Part shown: positions 33,533 through 42,943 of the stretch, piece after piece | How positions within the stretch are numbered: position 1 is the stretch's first letter | How the letters are laid out: the number at the start of each line of letters is the position of its first letter | NCBI GenBank assembly: GCA_018127705.1 | Contig: CP072328.1 | Location: forward strand, 930,001-994,000 | Direction of reading: 5' to 3' | Source: TM7 phylum sp. oral taxon 349 | GTDB lineage: Bacteria; Patescibacteriota; Saccharimonadia; Saccharimonadales; Saccharimonadaceae | Length of the DNA: 64,000 nt | Made by a program: the position numbers and the translations under genes | The notes under the pieces: model-generated | Databases searched by the model: none | The model's input: the letters and a program-made list of their open reading frames with translations, nothing else | What the model was told of the DNA's origin: nothing

Positions 33533-36500
33533 TTAGCTCCTTTTCCTCCACACTATCACCGCGCCACCAATACAAACACCAGCACATGCAGCAATAGCAA
33601 ACACATTTGTACCAGTGCTTGCGAGAGAAGCAGTTACGTTACTAATAACTTCGCCAGGATTAGGTATTACTGGACGACTAATCGCTAATGTTTCAGTGGC
33701 ATTAGCGACGACAGTAGCGTCGGGGTCAGTGTCGGCAGTAAACTGAGCGCTTACCGTATTTGTAACAGTCGCACGATCAAGCGCAGTCGTTGTTCGAACG
33801 TTCACTGTAAGCGTCTCATTTGCAGCAAGGGCGACAACGACATTGAGGCGCGTTGGATTAACTGGCTGATCAAAATTGCACGTATTAATCGTTGAGTTGG
33901 TGCTCGTCACGGCACAAACAGCGCTATTCGCAACAAATGCGCTTTGACCCGGTAACTGATCAGTGGCTGAAACAGTTTGCGTTGCATCATTCGGATTACG
34001 AATTGAGATCGTCCACTCTACTTCATTCGTTTGCCGGTTAAGAAATTTTGACGATTTCGTTACAACTGGAGGGTTGATCGAAATCGAAAGTTTAAGCGTG
34101 TTTGGTGTTGTATACACGTTGCCAGCAAGATCCGTAAATGTAATTGTGATATCATGGTCACCCTCAGCAAGAGCTGGCGCAATACTATTATCCGGCAACG
34201 TCCACGTGCCATTGCCATTATTAATAGCATTGTAGGTTACACCACCAATCTTTACTGTAATTGTAGCGTGCGGATCATCAACGTTCCCTGTTAACGCCGG
34301 CGTCTGATCGCTCGTTTTACTCGTAGTGAGCGAGCCAGTTGGCGCAGTCGTATCAATAACTAGCGACAGCGGGTGTGATGGTTCGGAAACATTACCAGAC
34401 GAAGTAGTCGTTGTGTACGTAATCGCATGCGTACCTTCAGAAAGCGGCGGATTCATTGTTACGGAATGCGTACCTGCACTCGTACAAACAATCGTCTTGA
34501 ATAAAACGCCGTTATCATACAGCTTTAGCGTATCGCCTGCGCGTGCGCACACAAAATCAACAATCGTTGGCGTGAGAGTGCTTGTGATATTGTCCGTATT
34601 GCTCGCACCAGTGTCAGACGACGGATCGAGATGCGGCGTAGCAGGTCGAGCAACAACATCAGTATCTACAACATACTGCTTGCTTACCGTACCCGTAGCC
34701 TGGTTGCCGGCATCATCGGCAGTTGTAATGCGCACGTCAACCGCATGATTAGCATCAGCAGCAAGGTCGCTGCCGGCAACAGTTACAGACCAAGTGCCGC
34801 CGGTAGCAACATGCGTAGTCTTCGCGACCCCATTGACAGTAACTGTAACCAAATCGCCTTCCCTCGCTCCAGTAACAGTGCCTGTAATTGTTTGGTTGGT
34901 TTTTGACTCGGCTATATTAATAATATTATCCGGTGTGATACTGTTAACGGTAATAACCGGCGCTGGCGGCGGTGTCGTATCTATCACGACAACAAGGCTC
35001 GGCGAAACAGCTGATTCATTATTGAGCGCATCAGATTCAGTGAATGTAACTGTGTGCGAACCATCGCCTAACGCGGACGACGCTACAACAGTCACCGGGC
35101 CAATAGCAGTACAGGCTGCTGTCCCGCGAGCAACACCATCAATATACAGTGTCACATGACCGCCAAGCTCGCTACACCGAAGAGTGAATGTCGGCGTAGT
35201 GACGTTTGTAATGTTATCTGTATCACTGATGCCGCTGTCTGAGCTAGCAACAAGATCGGGCGCAACAGTTGGTGTAGCAGGCGGCGTTGTATCAATGACA
35301 GTAAAGGTGAAAACGGTATCAAGCGTTTGGCCTTGGCTATTAGTGACACGAACACACACGTGCACCGGTCCAGAAACAGCCGCGGCACTTCGCGACAGAC
35401 TAAGCGTATTGCCAGAGACGCTAAACAGATTATCGTGTGCAGACGGCGTAGCGCACGTTAAACTGTAGGTAAAGGTATCAAGCGGCGTAACAGTCGGGTC
35501 AGTATCAACAGTGGTCAGCGTGCCAAGAGCGTGCGGTACCGGCGTCGTACTATTAAACGTTGTTGCACCGGTGAAGGTTGTCGTGGCTGGCTGGTAGATA
35601 GCGCAGTCCTTGCTATCAGTGCCGCCCAATGTCCAACCATGGCCACCAGGCTGTTGCTGCACAAGATGAGCGCGAGCCGATTCAGCAACGCAATACTTCA
35701 ATTTATCAACTCCTAGTTTTACGTTTGGCTTGACGGATTGCCCATCCCACGATATCAATGCTGCGTCATAATTTCCCACTGATAGTTTACTGCCTGATAG
35801 CATATCCTCAGCGGTATTTGCCGCCGTAAGATTCCAGTTGCTGAGAGATTGATTAAATGAAGATGCTTTTTCAAAAGTATGCGAAAAATCGGTTACCTTA
35901 GCGGTGTTCCAGTGAGAGAGATCTTGATTGAACGCTTCCGCCGATAAGAATACCGCCCACAAAGTGGTGTTATTCGATAAATTCCAATTACCGACCGGCT
36001 GGTTAAAAGCTTTTGCGACCCAGAATACACCACCAATGTCAGTAACATTTGAAGTGTCCCAGGTATTAATTGAGCTACTGCCACCGTTGTTGAATGAGGC
36101 CGCCTCTCTGAACATTCTATGAAGCGATGTAACGTGGCTAATATTCCAGCCGCCAATGTTTTGATTGAAAGCCCTTGCCGACTCAAACACAGATTCCATA
36201 CTTGCAGCCTTGGCAGTGTTCCAACTGCCAATAGAATTACTGCCGCCGTTATTGAACGCTGTTGCGTTACTAAACATGTGCTTCATATTCACCACATTAG
36301 CCATATTCCAGCCACCAACCGGCTGATTAAATGCAGACGCCCGATGAAACATTCCTTCCATGGTTGTGACGTGAGCGGTATTCCAGCCATTAATTGAGCT
36401 ACTGCCGCCGTTGTTGAATGCTGTGGCGCCATCAAACATATAATTCATATTCGTCACGCTGCCAACGTCCCATGACCCAACGTCGCGGTCAAATGCCCGA

Positions 36501-37426
36501 GCGCCATAGAACGCGTTACTCATATTAGTCGCCTTCGAAGTATCCCAATGGGAAAGATCCTGATTGAAATTCTCCGCATCCATAAACACAATCGCGAAAC
36601 TCGTCGCATTACTCACGTTCCAGCTACCAACCGGCTGATTAAAAGCTTTTGCGCCCCAGAATACCCCCTCCATGCTTGTTGCCTTAGCGGTATTCCACGC
36701 ACTAATTGAGCTACTGCCGCCGTTGTTGAATGCCGCCGCATCGTTAAACATACGAGTCATGCTTTCAACGTTTGACATATCCCAACTGCCAATATTTTGA
36801 TTAAAGTTACGCGCACGCACAAACATGGTGTCGGTATATTTTACATTTGATGTATTCCACGCCCAATTTGCGCCTTCACCCTTCAACGACGTAGCATCTC
36901 CAAACATACCGGACAAATCCTGCACTAACGAAAGATCTGGAACATCAGATGCCTTAACGTCCATATTTGAACACCCATAGAAGGCGTTCATCATCGACCT
37001 CCACTTACCCGTGCCCCACTGATCGACAGAAAGCAACTTCAGTTTATCCCCTTGACCGCTAAAGCTCACGCGAGGTATCGCGCTTGCGATACGAACCGTA
37101 TACACACCCGGCGTTGAATAATTACATGTATGCGGCGTATTTGCAGCAACCGATGCGTCAACGACGCCGTCATTATTACAGTCAATCGTATACGCATCGC
37201 TGCCCAGCCCCGGATACGTAAACTGCGTATCTGTTGATGCCCCGTTAAGTCCCGCGCCTTTTGTTGTATCAATCGTTATCACGAAATCTGTACTATTAAT
37301 TGCATCGGCACGAGCTCGTGAATTATATGCAAACCAATATGCTGCCGACCCTCCCCCGATCAGCAGAGACGCTAGCATCAACAAAGATGCCCGTCTTCCG
37401 TGCTTCTGTACAACTATCGTTAACAC
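33533..37426 (-). CDS. Giant BspA-like surface protein with Ig-like repeats and a sorting signal
   Basis: 1297 residues from a GTG at 37424-37426 behind GGGAGGGAAAAC; the longer frame start is rejected because it lacks a ribosome binding site. Signal peptide RRASLLMLASLLIGGGSAAYWFA. Residues about 130-580 are DUF285/BspA repeats of roughly 30-40 residues with the core W-(N/D)-T/V-S-x-V-x-x-M-x-x-M-F-x-x-A-x-x-F-N. Then bacterial Ig-like domains (repeated VIDTTPP...P, GTVTGAREGDLVTVTVNG). The end is LASTG, a hydrophobic stretch and RKRS, a sortase-like anchor. Such proteins are adhesins; here it probably helps to attach to the host cell. The longest gene in the window. Confidence 0.85.
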   Translation of the reverse strand: MLTIVVQKHGRRASLLMLASLLIGGGSAAYWFAYNSRARADAINSTDFVITIDTTKGAGLNGASTDTQFTYPGLGSDAYTIDCNNDGVVDASVAANTPHTCNYSTPGVYTVRIASAIPRVSFSGQGDKLKLLSVDQWGTGKWRSMMNAFYGCSNMDVKASDVPDLSLVQDLSGMFGDATSLKGEGANWAWNTSNVKYTDTMFVRARNFNQNIGSWDMSNVESMTRMFNDAAAFNNGGSSSISAWNTAKATSMEGVFWGAKAFNQPVGSWNVSNATSFAIVFMDAENFNQDLSHWDTSKATNMSNAFYGARAFDRDVGSWDVGSVTNMNYMFDGATAFNNGGSSSINGWNTAHVTTMEGMFHRASAFNQPVGGWNMANVVNMKHMFSNATAFNNGGSNSIGSWNTAKAASMESVFESARAFNQNIGGWNISHVTSLHRMFREAASFNNGGSSSINTWDTSNVTDIGGVFWVAKAFNQPVGNWNLSNNTTLWAVFLSAEAFNQDLSHWNTAKVTDFSHTFEKASSFNQSLSNWNLTAANTAEDMLSGSKLSVGNYDAALISWDGQSVKPNVKLGVDKLKYCVAESARAHLVQQQPGGHGWTLGGTDSKDCAIYQPATTTFTGATTFNSTTPVPHALGTLTTVDTDPTVTPLDTFTYSLTCATPSAHDNLFSVSGNTLSLSRSAAAVSGPVHVCVRVTNSQGQTLDTVFTFTVIDTTPPATPTVAPDLVASSDSGISDTDNITNVTTPTFTLRCSELGGHVTLYIDGVARGTAACTAIGPVTVVASSALGDGSHTVTFTESDALNNESAVSPSLVVVIDTTPPPAPVITVNSITPDNIINIAESKTNQTITGTVTGAREGDLVTVTVNGVAKTTHVATGGTWSVTVAGSDLAADANHAVDVRITTADDAGNQATGTVSKQYVVDTDVVARPATPHLDPSSDTGASNTDNITSTLTPTIVDFVCARAGDTLKLYDNGVLFKTIVCTSAGTHSVTMNPPLSEGTHAITYTTTTSSGNVSEPSHPLSLVIDTTAPTGSLTTSKTSDQTPALTGNVDDPHATITVKIGGVTYNAINNGNGTWTLPDNSIAPALAEGDHDITITFTDLAGNVYTTPNTLKLSISINPPVVTKSSKFLNRQTNEVEWTISIRNPNDATQTVSATDQLPGQSAFVANSAVCAVTSTNSTINTCNFDQPVNPTRLNVVVALAANETLTVNVRTTTALDRATVTNTVSAQFTADTDPDATVVANATETLAISRPVIPNPGEVISNVTASLASTGTNVFAIAACAGVCIGGAVIVWRKRS

Positions 37427-37489
37427 GTTTTCCCTCCCGAAGTTGTTATTTGTTTTTAACGCCCTATCACAATAATGCTTATACAAATC

Positions 37490-37508
37490 CTATCATAAAC
37501 TATGATAG
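37490..37508. promoter_or_regulatory. Perfect palindrome upstream of the BspA-like gene
   Basis: CTATCATA-AAC-TATGATAG: an 8-bp inverted repeat with a 3-bp centre, about 65-80 bp before the GTG start. It overlaps where the promoter would be and may be an operator. Confidence 0.5.
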
Positions 37509-37544
37509 ATTATTTAGCAACCCCTCATTGCTTAAAGCATGCAG

Positions 37545-39659
37545 CTAGTACGACCGGCTGTCTGGCCGTTCGCGCGGCACGACAGTTTCGGTATCAGGTA
37601 CTTGTTTACGCGGAAATTTCCGTTTCGACGGCGCAGGCATAAGCGGCTGTTTTGCCACACGCGCATTCATCTGCGGGCGCTGCGCAACAGTTTTATTCAC
37701 ACCAACTTCATTGATAACCGGGATAACGATCGGCGTACGACGCGTCTGATCGTAGAGAATGTGTGTAATTTCGTCGCGAATCTCTTTCTTAACCACCTCA
37801 ATATCGTACCGCCCAGTGAAGCTACGCGACGCCTTCTGCTTAAGATACTGGCGAATCATGCCCATCAACTCTTCATTATCGCGCAAATAAATAAACCCGC
37901 GGCTAATAATATCTGGGCTCGTAAGCAGTCGTCCTGTACCGCGCTGCACTGTTAGCACGACGACAAACATACCCTCTTGGCTCATGTGAATGCGGTCTTT
38001 TAACACGACTTCACTCACGATTTCCCCTGCATCATCATACATAACACCGCCGGCGTGAATACGCCCGATCTTCTTCGCGCCATTCGGGGTGAGTTCAATA
38101 ATATCGCCCGGGTCGCACACAAAGATATGATCGCGCGGAATACCGCACTCTTTTTCTGCCAACTCCGCATTGTGCACTAACATATGAAATTCGCCGTGAT
38201 TCGGAATATAATACGTTGGCTTCACTGCGTTGATAACCCGCACGTGATCATCATAATATCCATGCCCTGACAAGTGTAGCGGCCCGACGCCCGTAAGGTG
38301 CGTCTTGCCATTTTGAATGATTTCACCACCCTCGCGCATCAGTCCGTCAACGGTACGCACGACATATTTTTCGTTACCTGGAATCGGGTTTGAGCTAAAA
38401 ACGACAACATCTGAGCTCTTAATCTTCACATATTTATGTGCGCCCGTCGCCATGCGGTTAAGTACCGCGTTAAATTCACCCTGGCTACCCGTACAAATAA
38501 TCGTCACCTTATTATCTGCCATTTTGATAATATCTTCCATTTTGACAACCGTATCTTTCGGTACTTTGATTACGCCCGTACGCAGTGCCACTTCAAGGTT
38601 TTGGATCATACTAAAGCCGGCAAATGCTACTTTACGCCTATGCCGCTGCGCTTCATCTAAAATTAGCTGGATACGATGCAGCTGGCTCGAAAAACTACTA
38701 ATAATGATACGCGAGCCTGCCCATTTATCCATGACTTCGCCAATACTATGCTGGATATCAAACTCGCCATGCGTGTGCGTACCTGCCGATTCGCAGTTTG
38801 TCGACTCGTTCAGGAAGGCCAAGAAACCTTCATTCTTCGCGATTTCTTGAATACGATCAAAGTCAAACTTCTTGCCATCCACTGGGTTCTCTTCAATGCG
38901 CCAGTCGCCGCTACTTAAGATGTTGCCGACTGGCGTACGCACCACGACCGCCGCCGAATCAGGAATTGAGTGATTCACGCGTACCAACTCCACGCTAAAC
39001 GAGTCGCAAAGCTGAATACTATCGTGATTCTCCGGGTTCATTTCATGGTACTCCGGCTCGTATGTGTTATCGGTTTCTGCTAACGTGCGTTGCAGCATGC
39101 CAATCGTAAACTTTGTACTATATACAGGCGCGGGAATCTTCGAAATAAAATGCCGGAATGAACCAATATGGTCTAAGTGCCCGTGTGTAAAAATATGCGC
39201 GCGGATACGGTGTTTATTCTCCTCAAGCCAGGTAATGTCCGGTGTAATGTAATTAACGCCTGGGTAATCGCTGCCTGGAAACAAAAAACCCATGTCGATC
39301 ACGATAATATCGTTATCGTATTCAATCGCGGTCATATTTTTGCCGATACCCATCTCGCCAACGCCGCCGATCGGAATAATTTTAAGCGTTGGACGCGGTG
39401 CGCGTGGTTTTTTCGGTTGCATCGTCAAACTAAATTGTTTGCCGCCATAGCCGTTATACACAGACTTATTCACCGGCACGTTAATTACATGCTGCGACGC
39501 CTGCGCTTGCACACCTTCACTCGTACGGCGCTGTGCTCGAAAAACTTCCCCTTTGCGTGTTGTCGTAGCGTCAAGGACAGTGTTATTAGTTTTTTTACGT
39601 TGTTGCGGGCGCTTAGATGCGTCGTCCGCCTGTGGTTTTGCGAGTCGCTGCTGACCCAT
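37545..39659 (-). CDS. rnj: Ribonuclease J
   Basis: 704 residues from the ATG at 39659, which has AAAGGAG 8 nt upstream. The first 80 residues are a low-complexity basic extension not found in Firmicutes RNase J. Core: beta-lactamase domain with THGHLDHIGSFRHFISK (HxHxDH), a beta-CASP domain with GSQGEFNAVLNRMATG and SSNPIPGNEKYV, and HGEFHMLVHNAELAEKEC. C-terminal domain carries the dimer region; the basic tail (APSKRKFPRKQVP) may bind RNA. It is a 5'-3' exonuclease and endonuclease; with PNPase (42944-45067) it probably forms the main mRNA decay route. Confidence 0.93.
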   Translation of the reverse strand: MGQQRLAKPQADDASKRPQQRKKTNNTVLDATTTRKGEVFRAQRRTSEGVQAQASQHVINVPVNKSVYNGYGGKQFSLTMQPKKPRAPRPTLKIIPIGGVGEMGIGKNMTAIEYDNDIIVIDMGFLFPGSDYPGVNYITPDITWLEENKHRIRAHIFTHGHLDHIGSFRHFISKIPAPVYSTKFTIGMLQRTLAETDNTYEPEYHEMNPENHDSIQLCDSFSVELVRVNHSIPDSAAVVVRTPVGNILSSGDWRIEENPVDGKKFDFDRIQEIAKNEGFLAFLNESTNCESAGTHTHGEFDIQHSIGEVMDKWAGSRIIISSFSSQLHRIQLILDEAQRHRRKVAFAGFSMIQNLEVALRTGVIKVPKDTVVKMEDIIKMADNKVTIICTGSQGEFNAVLNRMATGAHKYVKIKSSDVVVFSSNPIPGNEKYVVRTVDGLMREGGEIIQNGKTHLTGVGPLHLSGHGYYDDHVRVINAVKPTYYIPNHGEFHMLVHNAELAEKECGIPRDHIFVCDPGDIIELTPNGAKKIGRIHAGGVMYDDAGEIVSEVVLKDRIHMSQEGMFVVVLTVQRGTGRLLTSPDIISRGFIYLRDNEELMGMIRQYLKQKASRSFTGRYDIEVVKKEIRDEITHILYDQTRRTPIVIPVINEVGVNKTVAQRPQMNARVAKQPLMPAPSKRKFPRKQVPDTETVVPRERPDSRSY

Positions 39660-39767
39660 AGATGTCACTCCTTTAATTAAAACTATTTGAAATCTTTAGC
39701 TAAAGCGAGGGAAGCCTAGTCAGACATATACTAATTGCAGACATTCCCAAGTTAAAACGTTAGTTGT

Positions 39768-39796
39768 ATTATAGCAAATAAGCGATATAATATCAA
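39768..39796 (-). promoter_or_regulatory. rnj promoter
   Basis: Minus strand: TTGATA (39791-39796), 17 bp, TATAAT (39768-39773). The leader is about 100 nt. Confidence 0.75.
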
Positions 39797-39886
39797 CTCC
39801 GTGTATGCGTCGGTAGGTACATTATGCTTCACCTCAAAAGGTATGCTACAATAACAGGGTTAACGTACCATGTTGTATGATTAGCC

Positions 39887-39917
39887 CTTGAAGTGTCCTC
39901 ACGGGCACTTCTTGTTT
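39887..39917 (+). terminator. Orphan rho-independent terminator
   Basis: GAAGTGTCC and GGGCACTTC (one G-T pair) with a TCAC loop, followed by TTGTTTTT. No plus-strand gene is seen before it. Confidence 0.7.
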
Positions 39918-40119
39918 TTACAGTACTCTAAAAGATTTTTTAAGAAGTTTATCAAAATCACGTCGCCGATAAGGATAAATGGGAAATGCCGTAACAATAA
40001 TGACCTTATTATCAACAGACGTAGTCCGCCTGTTAACATACGGCGTTAAAATAACCACGAAGTCATGGTCTTTCAGCCAAAGATACAGCTTATCCTTTTC
40101 GGTTGACGATACCAAAACC
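39918..40119 (-). pseudogene. Truncated small gene, 5' end removed by IS3-like insertion
   Basis: About 65 residues of open frame, ending VDNKVIIVTAFPIYPYRRRDFDKLLKKSFRVL. There is no good start: the frame runs upstream into the end of an IS3-like element at 40120, so the original N-terminus is lost. The C-terminal pattern VIIVTAFPI with Arg-rich residues resembles the last strands of some small toxin nucleases or phage-type barnase-like domains, but the match is too short to be sure. Confidence 0.4.
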
Positions 40120-40600
40120 TGACCCGACCCCCAAAAGTCATACCTAAAATCTAATAATTGGAGGTCGGTTCTTACGACAAAATATAGCTATGAGTTCAAA
40201 AAGAAAATTGTTACCGCCTATCTTAATAGTGAAGGTGGATATCTATGCCTAGCAAAAAATATGGTATTCCTGATAAGAATAGCGTTAAGCTATGGGTGAG
40301 TAATTACCAATCATTCGGTGATAATGCTTTGATACGATCCAGAAAACAAGAAAAATACTCTTTTGAAAAGAAACTTTTTGTTGTAGATGATTATTAACTG
40401 GGTTAGCCGCTTTCGTACAGCCGGCCCTGATACGTTAAGACTTCATAGGAAAGGGCGAAAGAAGACTTTGGATAATCCTAAGAAAGATATAAAAGAAGAA
40501 ACGGCTGAGAGAATTGTTAATACAAGTGCTGAGCATATAAAAGAATTAGAAGATGAACTTCTTAAACTAAAAATAGAGAATGCCTTTTTAACTAAATAGT
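40120..40600 (+). mobile_element. IS3-family insertion sequence remnant (end plus broken orfA)
   Basis: Starts with TGACCCGACCCCCAAAAGT, an end typical of IS150-type IS3 elements. From about 40177 a helix-turn-helix transposase orfA can be read: KYSYEFKKKIVTAYLNSEGG, KYGIPDKNSVKLWVSNYQSFG. It stops at 40396, and the downstream half continues in another frame from 40387: IINWVSRFRTAGPDTLRLHRKGRKK and a leucine-rich tail KELEDELLKLKIENAFL. At least one frameshift plus missing residues in the middle make it inactive. orfB and the right end are not recognisable, so most of the element is gone. Confidence 0.75.
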
Positions 40601-40885
40601 TGATCTATAAAGGTTAATTCCATGGAAGATGAGGTAGTTGATGGCTCAACCCAAGAAGTATCACCATAATATTAAGAACGGAGTAGTTGACTCTGGTTCA
40701 TTCGTTGTGAAGGTGGGATCCGTCGGCACGTTAATCATATATCTATGATGCATTGCCGGCGCAATATACTTGCTCCCTACAGAAAAAACGCTTGAGGGCT
40801 TTTCATAGGAGACCTTTGTATTGTCTAATTTACAGAGATTTTTTCACAGGCTCATCTAGAAATAAATTTCCAGGCATAATTTATA
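40601..40885. other. Stretch without a recognisable gene
   Basis: Remnant sequence between the IS3-like orfA and the NUDIX pseudogene. No open frame, RNA gene or repeat was recognised. Confidence 0.5.
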
Positions 40886-41386
40886 CTACTCACAGAAATG
40901 CTCATGCCTCAGGTAATTATAAATTTCCGCAAAAGAGTTGCTCGTTATGTACTCAGTTAGCTTTGATGCTGGCACAAAAGCGCGTTCCATTATTTCAAAT
41001 TTATTCACAAACTCATCAACTCGTTCTGCTTTAGCAACAAACAGTAATTGGTATGATTTCTTCGGGGAGTCCTTGTTTAGGGTTGATTCAAACAATTTCT
41101 CTGCTAACCAGCCGCCAACTATCCTTACATCCTTTATTACAACTGCCGTTTCTTCATATACCTCGCGGATTGCAGCTTGTTGAGGCGTCTCGCCTTTTTC
41201 GACATATCCACCAGGTAGACCTCAGCCTCGTTTCGGTCTAGCTATGGCTACCGTATTGTTATTCACGAAGACAACAACCATGCATGCTATAACCTTCAAT
41301 ATAGGCATTCTTTTTAGCGGTTGAAATTTCACTTTTGTGGATTTTTCTTTATCCCAGTAAAATGTGCTGAACCGATATCTCTTCAT
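40886..41386 (-). pseudogene. NUDIX hydrolase interrupted by an in-frame TGA
   Basis: The frame from ATG 41384-41386 reads MKRYRFSTFYWDKEK ... VNNNTVAIARPKRG, then TGA, then GLPGGYVEKGETPQQAAIREVYEE and on to EHFCE at 40886. The NUDIX box G-x5-E-x7-R-E-x-x-E-E is complete, with SYQLLFVAKAE after it. The stop sits where NUDIX proteins have Trp before G-L-P-G-G, so a single TGG to TGA change explains it. No shift of frame is needed: 166 sense positions plus the stop. The upstream fragment (41387-41640) ends in ATGA overlap with this start. Either a fresh nonsense mutation or a read-through site. Confidence 0.8.
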
Positions 41387-41640
41387 TCTCTTTCTTCTAG
41401 ACGTACTGCAAACTTAAGTATCTCTGTAGCTACATCAATACCATAAGAGTCAGCATCTATTCGAGCGAGAGGGTTAACCCCAATAATTGCGAAACTCTGT
41501 CCATTTATTGCGTCTATTCTACAATATCCGCTTGCTCCAACGGTACTTGCAGCCTTAACGAGAACCTATTTTCATGATTGGTTACATAACATCCGATAGT
41601 GCTTCTATCCACAATAAGCTTTAAAAAGTTACTTCTTAAT
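41383..41640 (-). pseudogene. 3' remnant of an unknown gene, frameshifted
   Basis: Two frames give related pieces: KLIVDRSTIGCYVTNHENRF and, after a shift near 41560, AASTVGASGYCRIDAINGQS followed by FAIIGVNPLARIDADSYGID and EILKFAVRLEERE. The stop overlaps the start of the NUDIX gene in ATGA, so the two were once an operon. I do not recognise the protein family. Confidence 0.45.
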
Positions 41641-41703
41641 CTTTAGCTTCGGATAGCCCCGACAGTACCACCTTAGCCCTTCAACCACAACACCAAATCC
41701 CAG

Positions 41704-41739
41704 TATATTCCGGTGACTAACGCCACCGGAATATTTTTT
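41704..41739 (+). terminator. Orphan hairpin terminator
   Basis: TATTCCGGTG and CACCGGAATA form a 10-bp stem with an 8-nt loop and a T6 tail on the plus strand. No plus-strand gene precedes it. Confidence 0.65.
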
Positions 41740-41895
41740 CTTGGTTAGTTTGTTACGCTTAGACTTTATATCCCGTATATCTTTGTACACCCTTACTGAA
41801 GTTGTGCTTACGCTCTCCAAAAAGGCTAAGCGAGCTGTTTAAACTTCTCTCGATCCGGCGCATAAAAGCACGCCGTCTACTTTTACTATGATTAT

Positions 41896-42855
41896 CTACT
41901 CTTTAGCTTTTTTTAGCAATAAATTATACAAGTCTTGTTCCTTATTAGATAATCCATTCTTATCAAGATTGTCTGATACGCTGCTTACCGGATCCTTCAC
42001 GTCCGGAAGATCAGGGTACTTTGGCAACTTTGTAGTGTAGTCCTTCGCCGAATAAAGGTTCGCCATCGTGACGTAGTACTCTCTCAAACTATTGTAGTAA
42101 CTGATCATCGTTTCAGCATACTTCTTCGTATCGCTGTCATCGGAGTTTTTCATCTTATTCAGAACTTTCGAGCAGTCTGCAATACTTTTATCAAACTCTT
42201 CTCCGACTTGAGTGCCGCTCTTATCAAAATACGAAACGTATCCAACAGATGTGCTGTTACAAGCTTCTACATAGTTTAGGTAATCCGAATATACATTCAC
42301 AAACCTCTGCAACAGCTTCTTTGCTTTATTATACTCACTATGGTATTCCTGGTATAGTTTCTTTACCTCCGGATCGCGCATCGCTTTTGCCTTTTCGAGC
42401 TTATTAAAGTGCGCATCCGATTCTGCTAGAACACCGTCCATAGCCTTCTTAAGTTGACTCGCATCTTTCGTATTTGATATCCCCTTTTTCAGATTGTCGG
42501 AATATTTAAAATCAGACATCATTTTAGCGGCATCTTTATAGTCTTGCGTACTTGGGCCGCTAAGCAGCATAATCGCAACGATGACACCAATGATCAGCAA
42601 TACAAGCGCGATACTTCCTCCGATAATCCCCCATAATAGCCCTTTATTCATGCCGCTTCTCGGCATCTGGCCAGGCATCATCGGCTGTACTGGTTGCACT
42701 GGCTGCAATGGAGCTCCCGGCATTGGCGGCGGCGAATAAGGCTGTCCGCCTTGTGGTACCGGCGGCTGGCCGTTTGTCGGCTGCGTAGGCGCTGGAGGCA
42801 TCTGCGGTGTTGGCGGTGGTGTCTGTGGCATTGGTGGTGTTGGCTGGTTATTCAT
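41896..42855 (-). CDS. Proline-rich single-pass membrane protein of unknown function
   Basis: 319 residues. The first 65 are a Pro/Gln/Met-rich cytoplasmic segment (PTPPMPQTPPPTPQMPPAPTQ and similar), then one membrane helix (GLLWGIIGGSIALVLLIIGVIVAIMLL) and an extracytoplasmic helical domain rich in Lys, Asp, Ser and Tyr (TKKYAETMISYYNSLREYYVTMANLYSAKDY). One Cys pair is possible (EACNST, ADCSKV). AAGGGGAAAT ribosome binding site. The proline-rich N-terminus would need EF-P. The arrangement is common in Patescibacteria; function not known. Confidence 0.8.
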   Translation of the reverse strand: MNNQPTPPMPQTPPPTPQMPPAPTQPTNGQPPVPQGGQPYSPPPMPGAPLQPVQPVQPMMPGQMPRSGMNKGLLWGIIGGSIALVLLIIGVIVAIMLLSGPSTQDYKDAAKMMSDFKYSDNLKKGISNTKDASQLKKAMDGVLAESDAHFNKLEKAKAMRDPEVKKLYQEYHSEYNKAKKLLQRFVNVYSDYLNYVEACNSTSVGYVSYFDKSGTQVGEEFDKSIADCSKVLNKMKNSDDSDTKKYAETMISYYNSLREYYVTMANLYSAKDYTTKLPKYPDLPDVKDPVSSVSDNLDKNGLSNKEQDLYNLLLKKAKE

Positions 42856-42943
42856 ATTTCCCCTTACCTATATTGTTTTAGCTTATTATAACAGAATAGC
42901 CGGCTACTGTGCACGATTTTTATCGGCATACCACACGAGGTAA

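Noticed and set aside
40120-40200. Extension of the 39918 frame upstream (FWGSGQ)
   Set aside because: This part is the terminal repeat of the IS3-like element read in reverse, not part of the original gene.
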